Positions 36,691 to 45,592 of a stretch of 64,000 nt of DNA are shown here, in pieces. This stretch comes from Helicobacter ibis (GTDB taxonomy: Bacteria; Campylobacterota; Campylobacteria; Campylobacterales; Helicobacteraceae). The position numbers and the translations under genes were made by a program. The stretch spans positions 434,001 to 498,000 of the forward strand of contig NZ_JAQHXR010000001.1 of NCBI RefSeq assembly GCF_027859255.1, written 5' to 3'. Under the pieces are notes generated by a model. The model did no database searches. It had not been told where the DNA came from and saw only the letters and a program-made list of their open reading frames with translations. Every line of letters starts with the position of its first letter. Positions within the stretch are counted from its first letter, which is position 1.

Positions 36691-37272
36691 TTATCCAATC
36701 ATTTTCTTTTCTACTTTTTGTGTTACCTTGTGTAAGTAGTAGTAAATTCCACCACCTACAATTATTACAAATGGTATTGCTATGTAATAATGTTGTTTTG
36801 CTATGTGAACTAATGCTAATAGTTCTTCCCCAAAGAAATAAGCAAGCAATATAGTAATTGCAGCCCAAACTAATGCACTAATAAAATTAATAAAAGCAAA
36901 TGTCTTAGCATTATATCTGGTAACGCCTATACTCATTGGTATTACAGTTCGCATACCATATAGATATCTTTGGACAAATATTATAGGCCACCCATATCTT
37001 TGCAGGAGAAGATGAGCGAATGCAAATTTTCTTCTTTGTGTTTTTAGTCTTTTATATATGAATTGCTTGTTGTATCTGCCTATATAGAAATAGACTTGAT
37101 CACCTACAAATCCACCAAAACCAGCAACAAGTATAGCAATTGGAATTGACATATGTCCAGTATGACACATAATACCAGCCATAATTAAGCCAAGCTCACC
37201 TTCAAGTGTGCTCCAGATAAATAAAATCACATACCCATATTCTTGTAACCAAGCTATAAACAATTCTTCCAT
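36691..37272 (-). CDS. DedA-family membrane protein
   Basis: The 193-residue protein has the DedA/SNARE-associated pattern: E-G-E-L-G-LIMAG near residue 24, GGFVGDQVYFYIGR near 53, RFAF...LLQRYGWPIIFVQRYLYGMRTVIPMSIG with the family arginine, and three to four membrane helices. DedA proteins are proposed flippases for undecaprenyl phosphate or phospholipids and affect envelope homeostasis. It is 3 bp upstream of pepA. Confidence 0.9.
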   Translation of the reverse strand: MEELFIAWLQEYGYVILFIWSTLEGELGLIMAGIMCHTGHMSIPIAILVAGFGGFVGDQVYFYIGRYNKQFIYKRLKTQRRKFAFAHLLLQRYGWPIIFVQRYLYGMRTVIPMSIGVTRYNAKTFAFINFISALVWAAITILLAYFFGEELLALVHIAKQHYYIAIPFVIIVGGGIYYYLHKVTQKVEKKMIG

Positions 37273-37349
37273 GACGATAATTTTTTTCTTTCTTTAAAAA
37301 TAATTTTTGTATTTTATCCAATATTTACTTAAAGCCTTGTTTGAAAAGT

Positions 37350-37808
37350 TTAGATAAAATCCCTTTGTCTTATCCCTTCATACAAAACTATTCCTGTGCT
37401 TGTAGCTAGATTTAGACTTCTTGCATTATTTGTCATTGGTATTTTAAAGCAATTATTTTCATTTTGTTTTAATATTTCTTCATTAAGCCCTGCATCTTCT
37501 CTTCCAAAGTGTAAATAAGCACCATTTTGCAAACAAGCATTATAATGAGCTTTATTTGCTTTTGTCGTTAGAAAATAATGCGGAATCTCTTTTGTAGATG
37601 ATTGTAAAAACTCATCATAATTATTCCAAGTATATACTTCTAAATGCTCCCAGTAATCCATTCCAGCTCTTTTTAATTCTTTTTGCGTTAGCAAAAAGCC
37701 AAGGGGATATATCAAATGCAACACGCTATTGCTAGCATAGCATAGTCTTCCTATGTTACCGGTGTTTTGTGGGATTCTAGGTTGGTGCAACACTATGTGG
37801 AATCTCAT
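37350..37808 (-). CDS. trmL: TrmL-like tRNA (cytidine/uridine-34 2'-O)-methyltransferase
   Basis: The 152-residue SPOUT enzyme has HIVLHQPRIPQNTGNIGRLCYA at the N-terminus and FGREDAGLNEEIL plus IPMTNNARSLNLATSTGIVLYE, which form the knotted SAM site. It methylates the wobble ribose in tRNA-Leu isoacceptors. It follows the small gene at 37809 without a gap. Confidence 0.92.
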   Translation of the reverse strand: MRFHIVLHQPRIPQNTGNIGRLCYASNSVLHLIYPLGFLLTQKELKRAGMDYWEHLEVYTWNNYDEFLQSSTKEIPHYFLTTKANKAHYNACLQNGAYLHFGREDAGLNEEILKQNENNCFKIPMTNNARSLNLATSTGIVLYEGIRQRDFI

Positions 37809-38048
37809 CTAACCCTCCAAGTTTAGTGGTGATATTGCATTTGGTTTTTGTATTTGTGAAGTTTGTGGTTTATTTTGTTGTGCGTTTTGTATTATATCTT
37901 TTAGAGATTCTTCTTTTATGGCTTGTTCTGCTCTTATTAATGCTTTAAATAAGATTGCTAGGGTTTTTGCATTTTTCTTACAAAATGTGTTTAGCTGATA
38001 TTTGATAATTGATATCTCAATAGAATTAACATCTTGCAATGATTCCAT
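37809..38048 (-). CDS. Small protein of unknown function
   Basis: The 79-residue soluble protein has a helical N-terminal part (ISIIKYQLNTFCKKNAKTLAILFKAL) and a Gln/Pro/Asn-rich tail. The start at 38048 has a GGAG site; the TTG at 38063 is less likely. It sits between a thioesterase gene and trmL and is contiguous with trmL. I do not recognise the family. It is probably real, given the ribosome-binding site and tight coupling. Confidence 0.6.
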   Translation of the reverse strand: MESLQDVNSIEISIIKYQLNTFCKKNAKTLAILFKALIRAEQAIKEESLKDIIQNAQQNKPQTSQIQKPNAISPLNLEG

Positions 38049-38084
38049 AAATAAAATCTCCAAAAAGATAGCATTATATCACAC

Positions 38085-38546
38085 TTATTGTTTTTCTTTT
38101 GCTCTTGCTTCTTTTCTCTTTATTGCTGCTTGATATCTTTTTATTTCTGATTTTGTTTTTGGCTCTATGCTTGGGACTTTTGTTGGTTTACCATTTTCAT
38201 CAACGCACACCATAGTAAAATACGCACTATTTGTATGTGTCACGACTCTTTTGTGTATATCTTCTGCAATTACTTTTATTCCGACTTCTAACGAGCTATT
38301 TCCAGTGTAATTTACAGAGGCTAAAAATGTAACTAGATTCCCAACCTCTATTGGATATTTAAATGTTACTCTATCCACTGATAGTGTTACTACATATTTA
38401 CCACAATATCTTGAAGCACAAGAGTATGCTACTTGATCTAGAATCTTTAATAAATCTCCACCATGAACTCTGCCTCTAAAGTTGGCAACTTCAGGTGTCA
38501 TTAGCATAGACATTGTAAGGGATTTTATATCAAACACATCTTCCAT
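38085..38546 (-). CDS. Acyl-CoA thioesterase, YciA-type hotdog fold
   Basis: The 153-residue protein has the hotdog signature NFRGRVHGGDLLKILDQVAY at about 22-41 (Asp as catalytic acid) and the LSVDRVTFKYPIEVG strand. The C-terminus is a Lys/Arg/Glu-rich helix. It hydrolyses acyl-CoA; the chain-length preference is not evident. HP0891 of H. pylori is a known member of this group. It starts the minus-strand run toward trmL, 36 bp upstream of the small gene. Confidence 0.88.
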   Translation of the reverse strand: MEDVFDIKSLTMSMLMTPEVANFRGRVHGGDLLKILDQVAYSCASRYCGKYVVTLSVDRVTFKYPIEVGNLVTFLASVNYTGNSSLEVGIKVIAEDIHKRVVTHTNSAYFTMVCVDENGKPTKVPSIEPKTKSEIKRYQAAIKRKEARAKEKQ

Positions 38547-38668
38547 ATTTTCTCCTTTTAGCTATTAGAATTATATATTATCACTTTTTAGTCAAAAATT
38601 TTTAAAAAGTTTATAATTTTTTTACTTTTATCTAAAAAATGAGTATTTTATACATTGCAATATTTTAT

Positions 38669-38674
38669 TATAAT
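38669..38674 (+). promoter_or_regulatory. -10 box of murG
   Basis: A perfect TATAAT in the 156-bp divergent gap stands 29 bp before the murG GTG. An AGGGA ribosome-binding site follows at 38693-38697. No -35 box is recognisable, and no sigma54-type GG-N10-GC pair was found here. Confidence 0.45.
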
Positions 38675-38702
38675 TTCATAAATTTACTTATTAGGGATTC
38701 TT

Positions 38703-39779
38703 GTGAGAGTAGTTATTGCAGGTGGTGGAACTGGTGGGCACTTAAGTGTTGCAAGATCTTTTTTAGAAGAATTGCATAAAGGTGGTTATGAGTGCATATT
38801 TATAGGCTCTTGTAATGGGCAGGATAAAATGTATTTTGAAAATGATGATAGATTTTTTAAAAAATATTTCCTGGAGACTAGCGGTGTAGTAAATAAAAGT
38901 GGAATAAATAAATTAAAGTCCATATTTATGCATTTAAGAGCTTTAAAGGAAAGTATTAGTGTGCTAAAAGAAAATAAAATAGATTGTGTAATATCAGTTG
39001 GCGGGTATTCTGCAGCACCTGCTTCTTTTGGTGCTATTTTTTTAAAGATACCTTTAATCATACATGAACAAAATGCAAAAATAGGTAGATTAAATAGAAT
39101 CTTAAAGCCATATGCTAAGGTGTTTTTCTCTTCATATTTAGATTCTTCTCCTTATAAATACTATCCAATAGGAGAAGCATTTTTTAATACTGCACGAATT
39201 AGAAGAGAGGTTAAGACATTGTTATTTATGGGGGGGTCTCAAGGTGCAAAGGCTATTAATGATTTTTCTCTAAGTGTATCTAGTGAATTAAAAGAACGAA
39301 AAATTAGAATCTTTCATCAATGTGGTAAAAATGATTTTAGCAGAGTGTTTGAAGAATATAAAAGTATGGGATTTAAAGTTAAAAGTTTAGATGATGATTT
39401 AAATTGTGAATTTGATGTTTGTGTTTTTGATTTTAGTAAAAATATGCCAAATATTTATAATCTATGTGATTTTGCAGTGTGTAGAGCAGGGGCTAGTTCT
39501 TTATGGGAGTTATGTGCTAATTGTTTGCCAGCATTGTTTATCCCATATCCACATGCAGCATCCAATCATCAATACTACAATGCAAAATTTATAGATGACT
39601 TGAATCTTGGATTCTTGTGTGAGGAGAAAGATTTATTTTGTGATGTTTTGTGGAATGTGTTAAATAACTTGGATAACATTTCTAGCATTAGTAATGAGCT
39701 ACAAAAGCTATGTAGGATAGATGCTTTAAGAGAAATGATAGAAATAATAAAAAGGGAAGTGCTTAAAGAGAACTATTAA
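38703..39779 (+). CDS. murG: MurG, lipid II synthase
   Basis: The 358-residue glycosyltransferase has the GGGTGGHL loop at residues 6-13, HEQNAKIGRLNR near 121 and the FMGGSQGAKAIND donor-binding motif near 176. It adds GlcNAc to lipid I at the inner face of the membrane in peptidoglycan synthesis. It starts at GTG. A G7 run (39230-39236) lies in the GGSQGA codons and could be prone to slippage. The stop overlaps the convergent cheW stop by 4 bp. Confidence 0.94.
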   Translation: MRVVIAGGGTGGHLSVARSFLEELHKGGYECIFIGSCNGQDKMYFENDDRFFKKYFLETSGVVNKSGINKLKSIFMHLRALKESISVLKENKIDCVISVGGYSAAPASFGAIFLKIPLIIHEQNAKIGRLNRILKPYAKVFFSSYLDSSPYKYYPIGEAFFNTARIRREVKTLLFMGGSQGAKAINDFSLSVSSELKERKIRIFHQCGKNDFSRVFEEYKSMGFKVKSLDDDLNCEFDVCVFDFSKNMPNIYNLCDFAVCRAGASSLWELCANCLPALFIPYPHAASNHQYYNAKFIDDLNLGFLCEEKDLFCDVLWNVLNNLDNISSISNELQKLCRIDALREMIEIIKREVLKENY

Positions 39780-40270
39780 AATGTTCTCTTTAGTAATTCT
39801 TCAGGTGATAGAATTGTAATTAATCTATTATCTTTTTTGCCAACACCATATATTAGGTTTTCATTTTGACTTACCGTATCTGGTGCAGGATCTATGTCTG
39901 ATTGCTTGATTCTAACTGCTTCTGTTAGTTTGTCAATTATAAAACCAGCTCTTTCTTCCTCTTGATTCTTGATTACTATGTATCTTGTATCTTCAGTTGG
40001 TCTTTCATATTGTAAGCCAAATCTTAATCTAAGATTAATTAAAGGAACAACAATACCCCTCATATTAAACACACCCAATACATAATCAGGCACTCCCGGA
40101 ACTCTAGTATATTCTAGTGGCTTTATTATTTCTTGTATGCTTAAGATTGGCACTGAAAATTCCTCTGAGCCAACCACAAATGCTACCAGCTGTATTATAT
40201 TTTCTGTTTCAGCTTGTGGTTTTTTTTGTTCTTGTTGTTTTTGTAATACATCTTGTAGTTGATTGCTCAT
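39776..40270 (-). CDS. cheW: CheW, chemotaxis coupling protein
   Basis: The 164-residue protein is a single CheW domain (residues 24-160: IIQLVAFVVGSEEFSVPI, GVPDYVLGVFNMRGIVVPLINL) after a Gln/Lys-rich N-terminal linker. It links chemoreceptors to CheA. It lies directly downstream of cheA, with a one-base overlap, in the order cheV-cheAY-cheW found in H. pylori (HP0393-HP0391). Confidence 0.96.
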   Translation of the reverse strand: MSNQLQDVLQKQQEQKKPQAETENIIQLVAFVVGSEEFSVPILSIQEIIKPLEYTRVPGVPDYVLGVFNMRGIVVPLINLRLRFGLQYERPTEDTRYIVIKNQEEERAGFIIDKLTEAVRIKQSDIDPAPDTVSQNENLIYGVGKKDNRLITILSPEELLKRTF

Positions 40271-42666
40271 TATTCAGTTACCTCCATTGTTAAGTTGATA
40301 TTTCTCTTCACAACATTTGTTAGATATTCAGCAGAGTATGGTTTTGTTATATATTCTGTCATACCAGATTCTACACCTCTCATTCTATCTGTTTTACTTG
40401 TTCTACTTGTTACAGCAATCAGTGGCAAGTTCTTGAACTTAGCATATTTTCTAATCTCACCTGCTAGTGTATATCCATCCATTTTAGGCATTTCTATATC
40501 AATCAAAATAGCATCAAATACATTGTCACCGGTTTTGATTATTTCTAATGCTTCAAGACCATTTGTAGCTTCGGTTATTGTTATACCCAATGGTTTTAAT
40601 GATTTTTTCATTATAGCCCTATCTGTCATTGAATCATCAACTATTAGAACTTTGTAGTCACTTGGAGAATTTTTTTCTTTTTTTCTTTCACTTTCTTGCA
40701 TTAATTTATTTATGCTTACTTTTACTTGTTTAGCCATTTGCATCATTGCCGCTATATCTACAATTAGTGTAACTCTACCATCTCCTCTAATTGTAGCACC
40801 AGCGATTCCTTCTATGCCTTTTAAGTAAGAGCCAAGTGATTTAATAACAACTTCTTCTTGCCCTATTAAGAAATCAACAATTACGCCTATTTTGTTTTCA
40901 GCTAAGCCAATAACTACAACATACGCTTGTTCTGAATTATCAAACACAGCATCAACACCAAAAATATCAGCTAATCTAACAAGAGGTAACACTTCGTTTC
41001 TAAGTCTTAATACACTTTTGCCCTCAACCAAATATACTTCATCTTGTGATATTCTTACTGTTTCTATTACAGATGCTAGAGGTATAGCATAATATTCTTC
41101 TTGGACACCTACCAATAGAGATTGAGTGATAGCAAGAGTTAGAGGAATTTTTAATTTTAATGTTGTTCCTTCCCCATAAACACTATCTACATCAATAATA
41201 CCATTTAACTTTTCTATATTTGTTTTTACAACATCCATACCAACGCCACGACCACTTACATTTGTGATTGTTTTTGCTGTTGAGAAACCTGCTTTAAAGA
41301 TAAGAGAATAAGCGTCTTTATCTGTCATTGTATCAGCTTCTTTTTCGCTAATTAATCCTTTTTCAATACCTTTAGCCTTAAGAATCTCAGGATTCATACC
41401 CTTACCATCATCTTTTATTTCTACAACTATATGGTTACCCTCGTTGTATGCTTTAAGATCAACGGTTCCTTGTTCGGGTTTCCCAGTGGCTAATCTTTCT
41501 TCTTTTGACTCAATACCATGATCGCAAGCATTTCTAATTAAGTGAACTAGTGGATCTCCAATTTCTTCAACTATCGACTTGTCAAGTTCTGTTTCCTCAC
41601 CACTTATTATTAGTTCTATATTTTTACCAAGTTCTCTTGATAAATCTCTAACCATTCTAGGAAATTTATTAAATACTCTACCAACGGGAAGCATTCTCGT
41701 CTTCATAACAGCTAATTGTATATCAGTAGTAACCATAGAAACTGATGCAACAACTTGATTTAGTTCTTCTAGGAATTTTTCTCCCTCATATCTTTCTTCA
41801 ACATCGTTATATATTTTTATAAGTCTATTTTTACCTAAAACAAGCTCACCAATTAGATTCATTAAACTATCAAGCCTTTTGACGTCGACCCTAATTGTTT
41901 GTTCAACAGCAGTTGCAGGAGCTTTATTTTCAGCTTGCTTAGCTGCTGGTTTGGCTTCAGTCTTAGGTGTTGTTGCTTTTGGTGCAACAGGAGCTGGAGT
42001 TTGTTTTGCAGCAGGAGCTGTAGCAGGTTTATCTTCTGTTACTTCGCTAGGTGCTTGAATCGCATCTAATTCACCTTTTGCTCTTTTTGCTTCCCTTTTT
42101 TTCTTGTCTTCTTCTTGTCTTTTGTTTAGAAGTCTTTCGATTTCTTTTTCTACATCTTCTGCAGACATATTTGCATAATCAAGCTCTGGCTCTTCCTCTA
42201 TTGGAGTTTCTGCAGTTTCTTGTTGCACTTCTTCTGTTGGTGCTTCATCGGAGCTTCCTGCAGGAGTTTCACCTTTTGATACTGCATCTAATCTCTCGAT
42301 TACATTAGCTATATCATTATCCATACCAGTATTTGCGTCTGTGCCAGAATCTCTAATAGCATTTAGCAATTTTTTCATAAAGTCTATTGATTCTAAGATT
42401 ACATCCATAATATCTGGAGTAATTATTAATTCACCATGTCTAGCCTTATTTAGAACATCTTCCATGTGATGTGTCAAATGTGTTAAGACAGAGAAATTTA
42501 AAAATGATCCAGAGCCTTTAATAGTGTGTGCAACTCTAAAGATTCTGTTTAGTAGATCTAAATCTTCAGGTCTAGTTTCAAGCTCAACCAAATCTTGGTC
42601 AAGTTGTTCTATCATTTCGAAAGCTTCAATTAAAAAGTCTTCTAATATTTCTTGCATTTCATCCAT
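40270..42666 (-). CDS. cheA: CheA-CheY fusion histidine kinase (CheAY)
   Basis: The 798-residue protein has an N-terminal Hpt domain with the phospho-accepting His 47 in RVAHTIKGSGS and an Ala/Pro/Lys/Glu-rich linker (about 135-250). The dimerisation and ATPase domains follow (GEEIDKSIVEEIGDPLVHLIRNACDHG-type H/N boxes, then GRGVGMDVVKTNIEKL), and a CheW-like domain. A C-terminal receiver domain from about 672 has the acidic VDDS pocket and a phospho-acceptor Asp in LIDIEMP. The CheA-REC fusion is typical of Campylobacterota, where the receiver may act as a phosphate sink. It receives signals from receptors such as the one at 22928-24577. Confidence 0.96.
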   Translation of the reverse strand: MDEMQEILEDFLIEAFEMIEQLDQDLVELETRPEDLDLLNRIFRVAHTIKGSGSFLNFSVLTHLTHHMEDVLNKARHGELIITPDIMDVILESIDFMKKLLNAIRDSGTDANTGMDNDIANVIERLDAVSKGETPAGSSDEAPTEEVQQETAETPIEEEPELDYANMSAEDVEKEIERLLNKRQEEDKKKREAKRAKGELDAIQAPSEVTEDKPATAPAAKQTPAPVAPKATTPKTEAKPAAKQAENKAPATAVEQTIRVDVKRLDSLMNLIGELVLGKNRLIKIYNDVEERYEGEKFLEELNQVVASVSMVTTDIQLAVMKTRMLPVGRVFNKFPRMVRDLSRELGKNIELIISGEETELDKSIVEEIGDPLVHLIRNACDHGIESKEERLATGKPEQGTVDLKAYNEGNHIVVEIKDDGKGMNPEILKAKGIEKGLISEKEADTMTDKDAYSLIFKAGFSTAKTITNVSGRGVGMDVVKTNIEKLNGIIDVDSVYGEGTTLKLKIPLTLAITQSLLVGVQEEYYAIPLASVIETVRISQDEVYLVEGKSVLRLRNEVLPLVRLADIFGVDAVFDNSEQAYVVVIGLAENKIGVIVDFLIGQEEVVIKSLGSYLKGIEGIAGATIRGDGRVTLIVDIAAMMQMAKQVKVSINKLMQESERKKEKNSPSDYKVLIVDDSMTDRAIMKKSLKPLGITITEATNGLEALEIIKTGDNVFDAILIDIEMPKMDGYTLAGEIRKYAKFKNLPLIAVTSRTSKTDRMRGVESGMTEYITKPYSAEYLTNVVKRNINLTMEVTE

Positions 42667-42687
42667 GTTTACTTCCTTATTCTAAGT

Positions 42688-43653
42688 TTAGTTTGCTATT
42701 TGTTGTTCATATTGAGTAACTATTCTAGATACTTCATCGTAGAATTTATTGCCATCAAATTTAACCAAATAAGATTCTGCACCAGCTTGCTTACCTCTAG
42801 TTTCGCTAAATTTATCGCTTATAGATGAGCTAAAAATTATAGGAATTTTTGCAAATCTCTGATCCTCTTTTGCCTTTGCTGCAAAATGGAATCCGTCCAT
42901 TTGTGGCATTTCTATATCTGATATTATCACTTTTAATTGTTTGCTTAAATTATCGCCATAATTTTCATATAGTTTTTCTAGCTTTTGCAAACCGGCTTCT
43001 CCGTCATTTGCCTCTGCAACATCGAATCCCATTTTCTCTAAGAATTCTTTTACTATCTTTCTAGCAACAGAACTATCGTCTAAGACTAATGCTAATCCGC
43101 TAAAGGTACTTTGTATTTTTTCATCACTTATTTCAGGTTGATAGAACCCTAAGTCTTGAACTATGCTTTCCAAATCTAAGATTAGTAGGACTTGATCACC
43201 TTCAATTCTAGTTACTCCAGTTATTTTACTTTTATCTACTCCACCAGCTTCTGATGATGCACTAAAGTTTGCTGGTTCTATATTCTTCCAGTTGATTCTT
43301 CTAATTCTCTTAGCCTCATGCACTATAAAGCCTATTGCTATATTGTTGAATTCAGCTATTATAACTCTTGGCTTTATTTTTTTGTTTTCGGGTATTGTTA
43401 CATTCATCCATTTGGCAAGATTAATGACTGGTATTACAACCCCTCTTAAGTCGAAAATGCCTTCTATATAATCTGGCACACCCGGAAGCTCTGTTAATTC
43501 TGGTAATCTTATGATTTCATTGACTTTTGCAACATTGATACCATAGATACCTTCATATTGTTTGCCTCTCTCTATTTTATGAATCCTAAAATCAACAAGT
43601 TCCATTTCGTTTGAGCCGATTTTAGTGTTGTCTTGTCTATCGAAGTCTGTCAC
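42688..43653 (-). CDS. cheV: CheV, CheW-receiver coupling protein
   Basis: The 321-residue protein has a CheW-like domain (about 15-165; YGINVAKVNEIIRLP, YIEGIFDLRGVVIPVINL) and a receiver domain (about 187-315) with the VLDDSS pocket and phospho-acceptor Asp in ISDIEMPQMDG. CheV proteins modulate CheA coupling. By place beside cheAY and cheW it corresponds to CheV3 (HP0393) rather than CheV1 or CheV2. The start overlaps the upstream lpxH-like gene by 4 bp; cheA begins 21 bp downstream. Confidence 0.94.
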   Translation of the reverse strand: MTDFDRQDNTKIGSNEMELVDFRIHKIERGKQYEGIYGINVAKVNEIIRLPELTELPGVPDYIEGIFDLRGVVIPVINLAKWMNVTIPENKKIKPRVIIAEFNNIAIGFIVHEAKRIRRINWKNIEPANFSASSEAGGVDKSKITGVTRIEGDQVLLILDLESIVQDLGFYQPEISDEKIQSTFSGLALVLDDSSVARKIVKEFLEKMGFDVAEANDGEAGLQKLEKLYENYGDNLSKQLKVIISDIEMPQMDGFHFAAKAKEDQRFAKIPIIFSSSISDKFSETRGKQAGAESYLVKFDGNKFYDEVSRIVTQYEQQIAN

Positions 43654-44393
43654 CTAAACTCTCCTTCTTGTTTAAAGGATAAACAATAATTTTCCGTTAA
43701 TTCTACAAAAAAAAAGTTTTTTTTACAATAAAATAAAGGTAGACCGATGTAATTTATTTTATCTATATTTTCTATAATGCCTAAGTGAAAATGTCCTTCT
43801 ATTATGTATGAATATACTTGCGTGTCTAGCGAGTTTTTGTATTTTTGGATTCTATTTGTTGCAAATTTAATAGAATCCACCTTTTTAGTTTCTATTATTT
43901 TTGATTTCAAGTGCGATTTTAATTTTGGATATATAAAAGATTTAAATAATTTTAGAAATTGTATAAATAGTGGTTTTCGTATTATTTTTGTATATAAATT
44001 ATATTTCCAATCTAAAAATATATCTCCATGTGCTAAATATGCCTTTTTGTCTCCCAACTTGAATGCTACTGGCTGCGTTTGTAGTGAAAAATAAGAGATA
44101 TTTTTAAAGTATTTAATATCTTTTAATAAAAAATCGTGATTGCCCTCAAAATAATATACTTCATGTCTATTAGATAGTTCTTCTAAAAGCTCTAGTGTTT
44201 TTTTATTATCTTTTATGCATTCTTCTATATCATATATTAGCAGGTCAAATATATCTCCCATGAAGAATATCTGTCGCTTGTTTAGATTCATTAGTTTTTT
44301 TAAAAATGCATTTAATATATCCCTATAATCATCACTACTATGTGCGTCTGATATAAAAATAGCATTTGGTTTTATTTCTAAGTTATGGTGCAT
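43650..44393 (-). CDS. Metallophosphoesterase, LpxH-like UDP-2,3-diacylglucosamine diphosphatase
   Basis: The 247-residue protein has the calcineurin-like motifs FISDAHSSDDY, FMGDIFDLLI, FEGNHDF, AHGD and EGHFHLG in the right order for a dinuclear metal site. Size and the FEGNHD/HGD pattern fit LpxH, which cleaves UDP-2,3-diacylglucosamine in lipid A synthesis. The gene at this location in H. pylori (HP0394) is of the same type. An A9-G-T8 run (43707-43724) lies near its 3' end. It overlaps argC by 11 bp and cheV by 4 bp. Confidence 0.8.
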   Translation of the reverse strand: MHHNLEIKPNAIFISDAHSSDDYRDILNAFLKKLMNLNKRQIFFMGDIFDLLIYDIEECIKDNKKTLELLEELSNRHEVYYFEGNHDFLLKDIKYFKNISYFSLQTQPVAFKLGDKKAYLAHGDIFLDWKYNLYTKIIRKPLFIQFLKLFKSFIYPKLKSHLKSKIIETKKVDSIKFATNRIQKYKNSLDTQVYSYIIEGHFHLGIIENIDKINYIGLPLFYCKKNFFFVELTENYCLSFKQEGEFR

Positions 44394-45390
44394 ATGCTAT
44401 CTTTGGTAGTGCTAAGTCTTCTTTTAGGTTGAACATCAAGTTTGCATTTGCTATTGCTTGAGAACTAGCACCTCTTAGTAGATTGTCTATGCATGAGTTT
44501 ATAAATATATTAGAGCCTTCCTTTGTGGCGTAAATATCGCAAAAATGCGTTCCTGCGACATTCTTTACTTGCACACAATTTTCTCTAATTCGAATAAATT
44601 TTTCATTTTTATATGAATCTTTTAGCAACATAATTGGGTCTATGTCTTCTTTGAGTCTAGCATATATTGATATTAGCATTCCTCTAGTAATTGGAATCAA
44701 GTGTGGCACAAACATTATGCTTACATTTTTATTTGTGATTTTAAAGATTTGCTCTTCAATCTCTGGTGAATGTCTATGTGATATTGGCGAATATGCAAAA
44801 ATGTTTTCATTTATATTTACAAAGTGTGAATTATAGGCTAATTTCTTCCCAGCACCACTAACACTGCTTTTAGCATCTATAAATATGCTATGACTTAGGT
44901 CTAAAAATGGCAAAAATGGCAATAATGCAAGCAATGTAGCAGTAGGGTAGCAACCCGGGTTTGCTACTAGGTTTGTTGTTTTTATTTTTTCTCTATTGTA
45001 TTCTATTAACCCATATACTGCATTATCTATGTTGTTTTTGTCGCTATGTGTTTGATAGTATTTTTCATACTTATTATGTGAAAGTCTATAATCAGCGGAT
45101 AAATCAACAATTTTTACTCCACTATTATATAGTTTGCTCACATATTCTATCCCCTGTGTATGAGGTAGTGCTAGAAATACAAGTTCGGATTCTTGAGATA
45201 TTTTATTTATGTCTCCTATTTCTATATTTTTTTTATACACACAATTAAGACAAGTATGAATCTTATCTAGCTCACATTCTTCAGTTCCATATATAGAGGA
45301 TATTTTAAAGATCTCGTGATTTAAAAGCATTTTTACTAATTCTAGTCCAGTATAACCACCAACGCCAACTATTGAAGTTTTAATTTTCAT
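44383..45390 (-). CDS. argC: ArgC, N-acetyl-gamma-glutamyl-phosphate reductase
   Basis: The 335-residue enzyme has the NADP-binding SIVGVGGYTGLELVKML at the start, the catalytic NPGCYPTATLLAL with its Cys, and the SSVSGAGKK segment. It catalyses the third step of arginine synthesis. The start at 45390 has a GGAGG site and overlaps the thiS stop region; a frame from 45405 adds five residues without support. It pairs functionally with argF. Confidence 0.95.
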   Translation of the reverse strand: MKIKTSIVGVGGYTGLELVKMLLNHEIFKISSIYGTEECELDKIHTCLNCVYKKNIEIGDINKISQESELVFLALPHTQGIEYVSKLYNSGVKIVDLSADYRLSHNKYEKYYQTHSDKNNIDNAVYGLIEYNREKIKTTNLVANPGCYPTATLLALLPFLPFLDLSHSIFIDAKSSVSGAGKKLAYNSHFVNINENIFAYSPISHRHSPEIEEQIFKITNKNVSIMFVPHLIPITRGMLISIYARLKEDIDPIMLLKDSYKNEKFIRIRENCVQVKNVAGTHFCDIYATKEGSNIFINSCIDNLLRGASSQAIANANLMFNLKEDLALPKIAYAP

Positions 45391-45391
45391 A

Positions 45392-45589
45392 TCAGCCTCC
45401 GCCAAAGAATGATAAACATTCTATTACATCATTATTTTTTATACTTGTGGTTGCCCATTTTTCTTGCTTTATTATTTCCATATTGATTGCAACTGCAATG
45501 CTTTTTGTATCTATACTATATTCTTGTAGCAGTTCTAAGAGCATTTTAGAATCTGTGCTTATATGTTGCCCATTAAGTTTTATATTCAT
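45392..45589 (-). CDS. thiS: ThiS, sulfur-carrier protein for thiamine thiazole
   Basis: The 65-residue ubiquitin-like protein begins MNIKLNGQ and ends SFFGGG, the Gly-Gly C-terminus that is adenylated and thiocarboxylated. ThiG and ThiF are not adjacent, so the thiamine enzymes must be elsewhere. It lies 3 bp after glmU and directly before argC. Other ThiS/MoaD-type carriers have the same ending, but size and N-terminus favour ThiS. Confidence 0.85.
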   Translation of the reverse strand: MNIKLNGQHISTDSKMLLELLQEYSIDTKSIAVAINMEIIKQEKWATTSIKNNDVIECLSFFGGG

Positions 45590-45592
45590 TTA

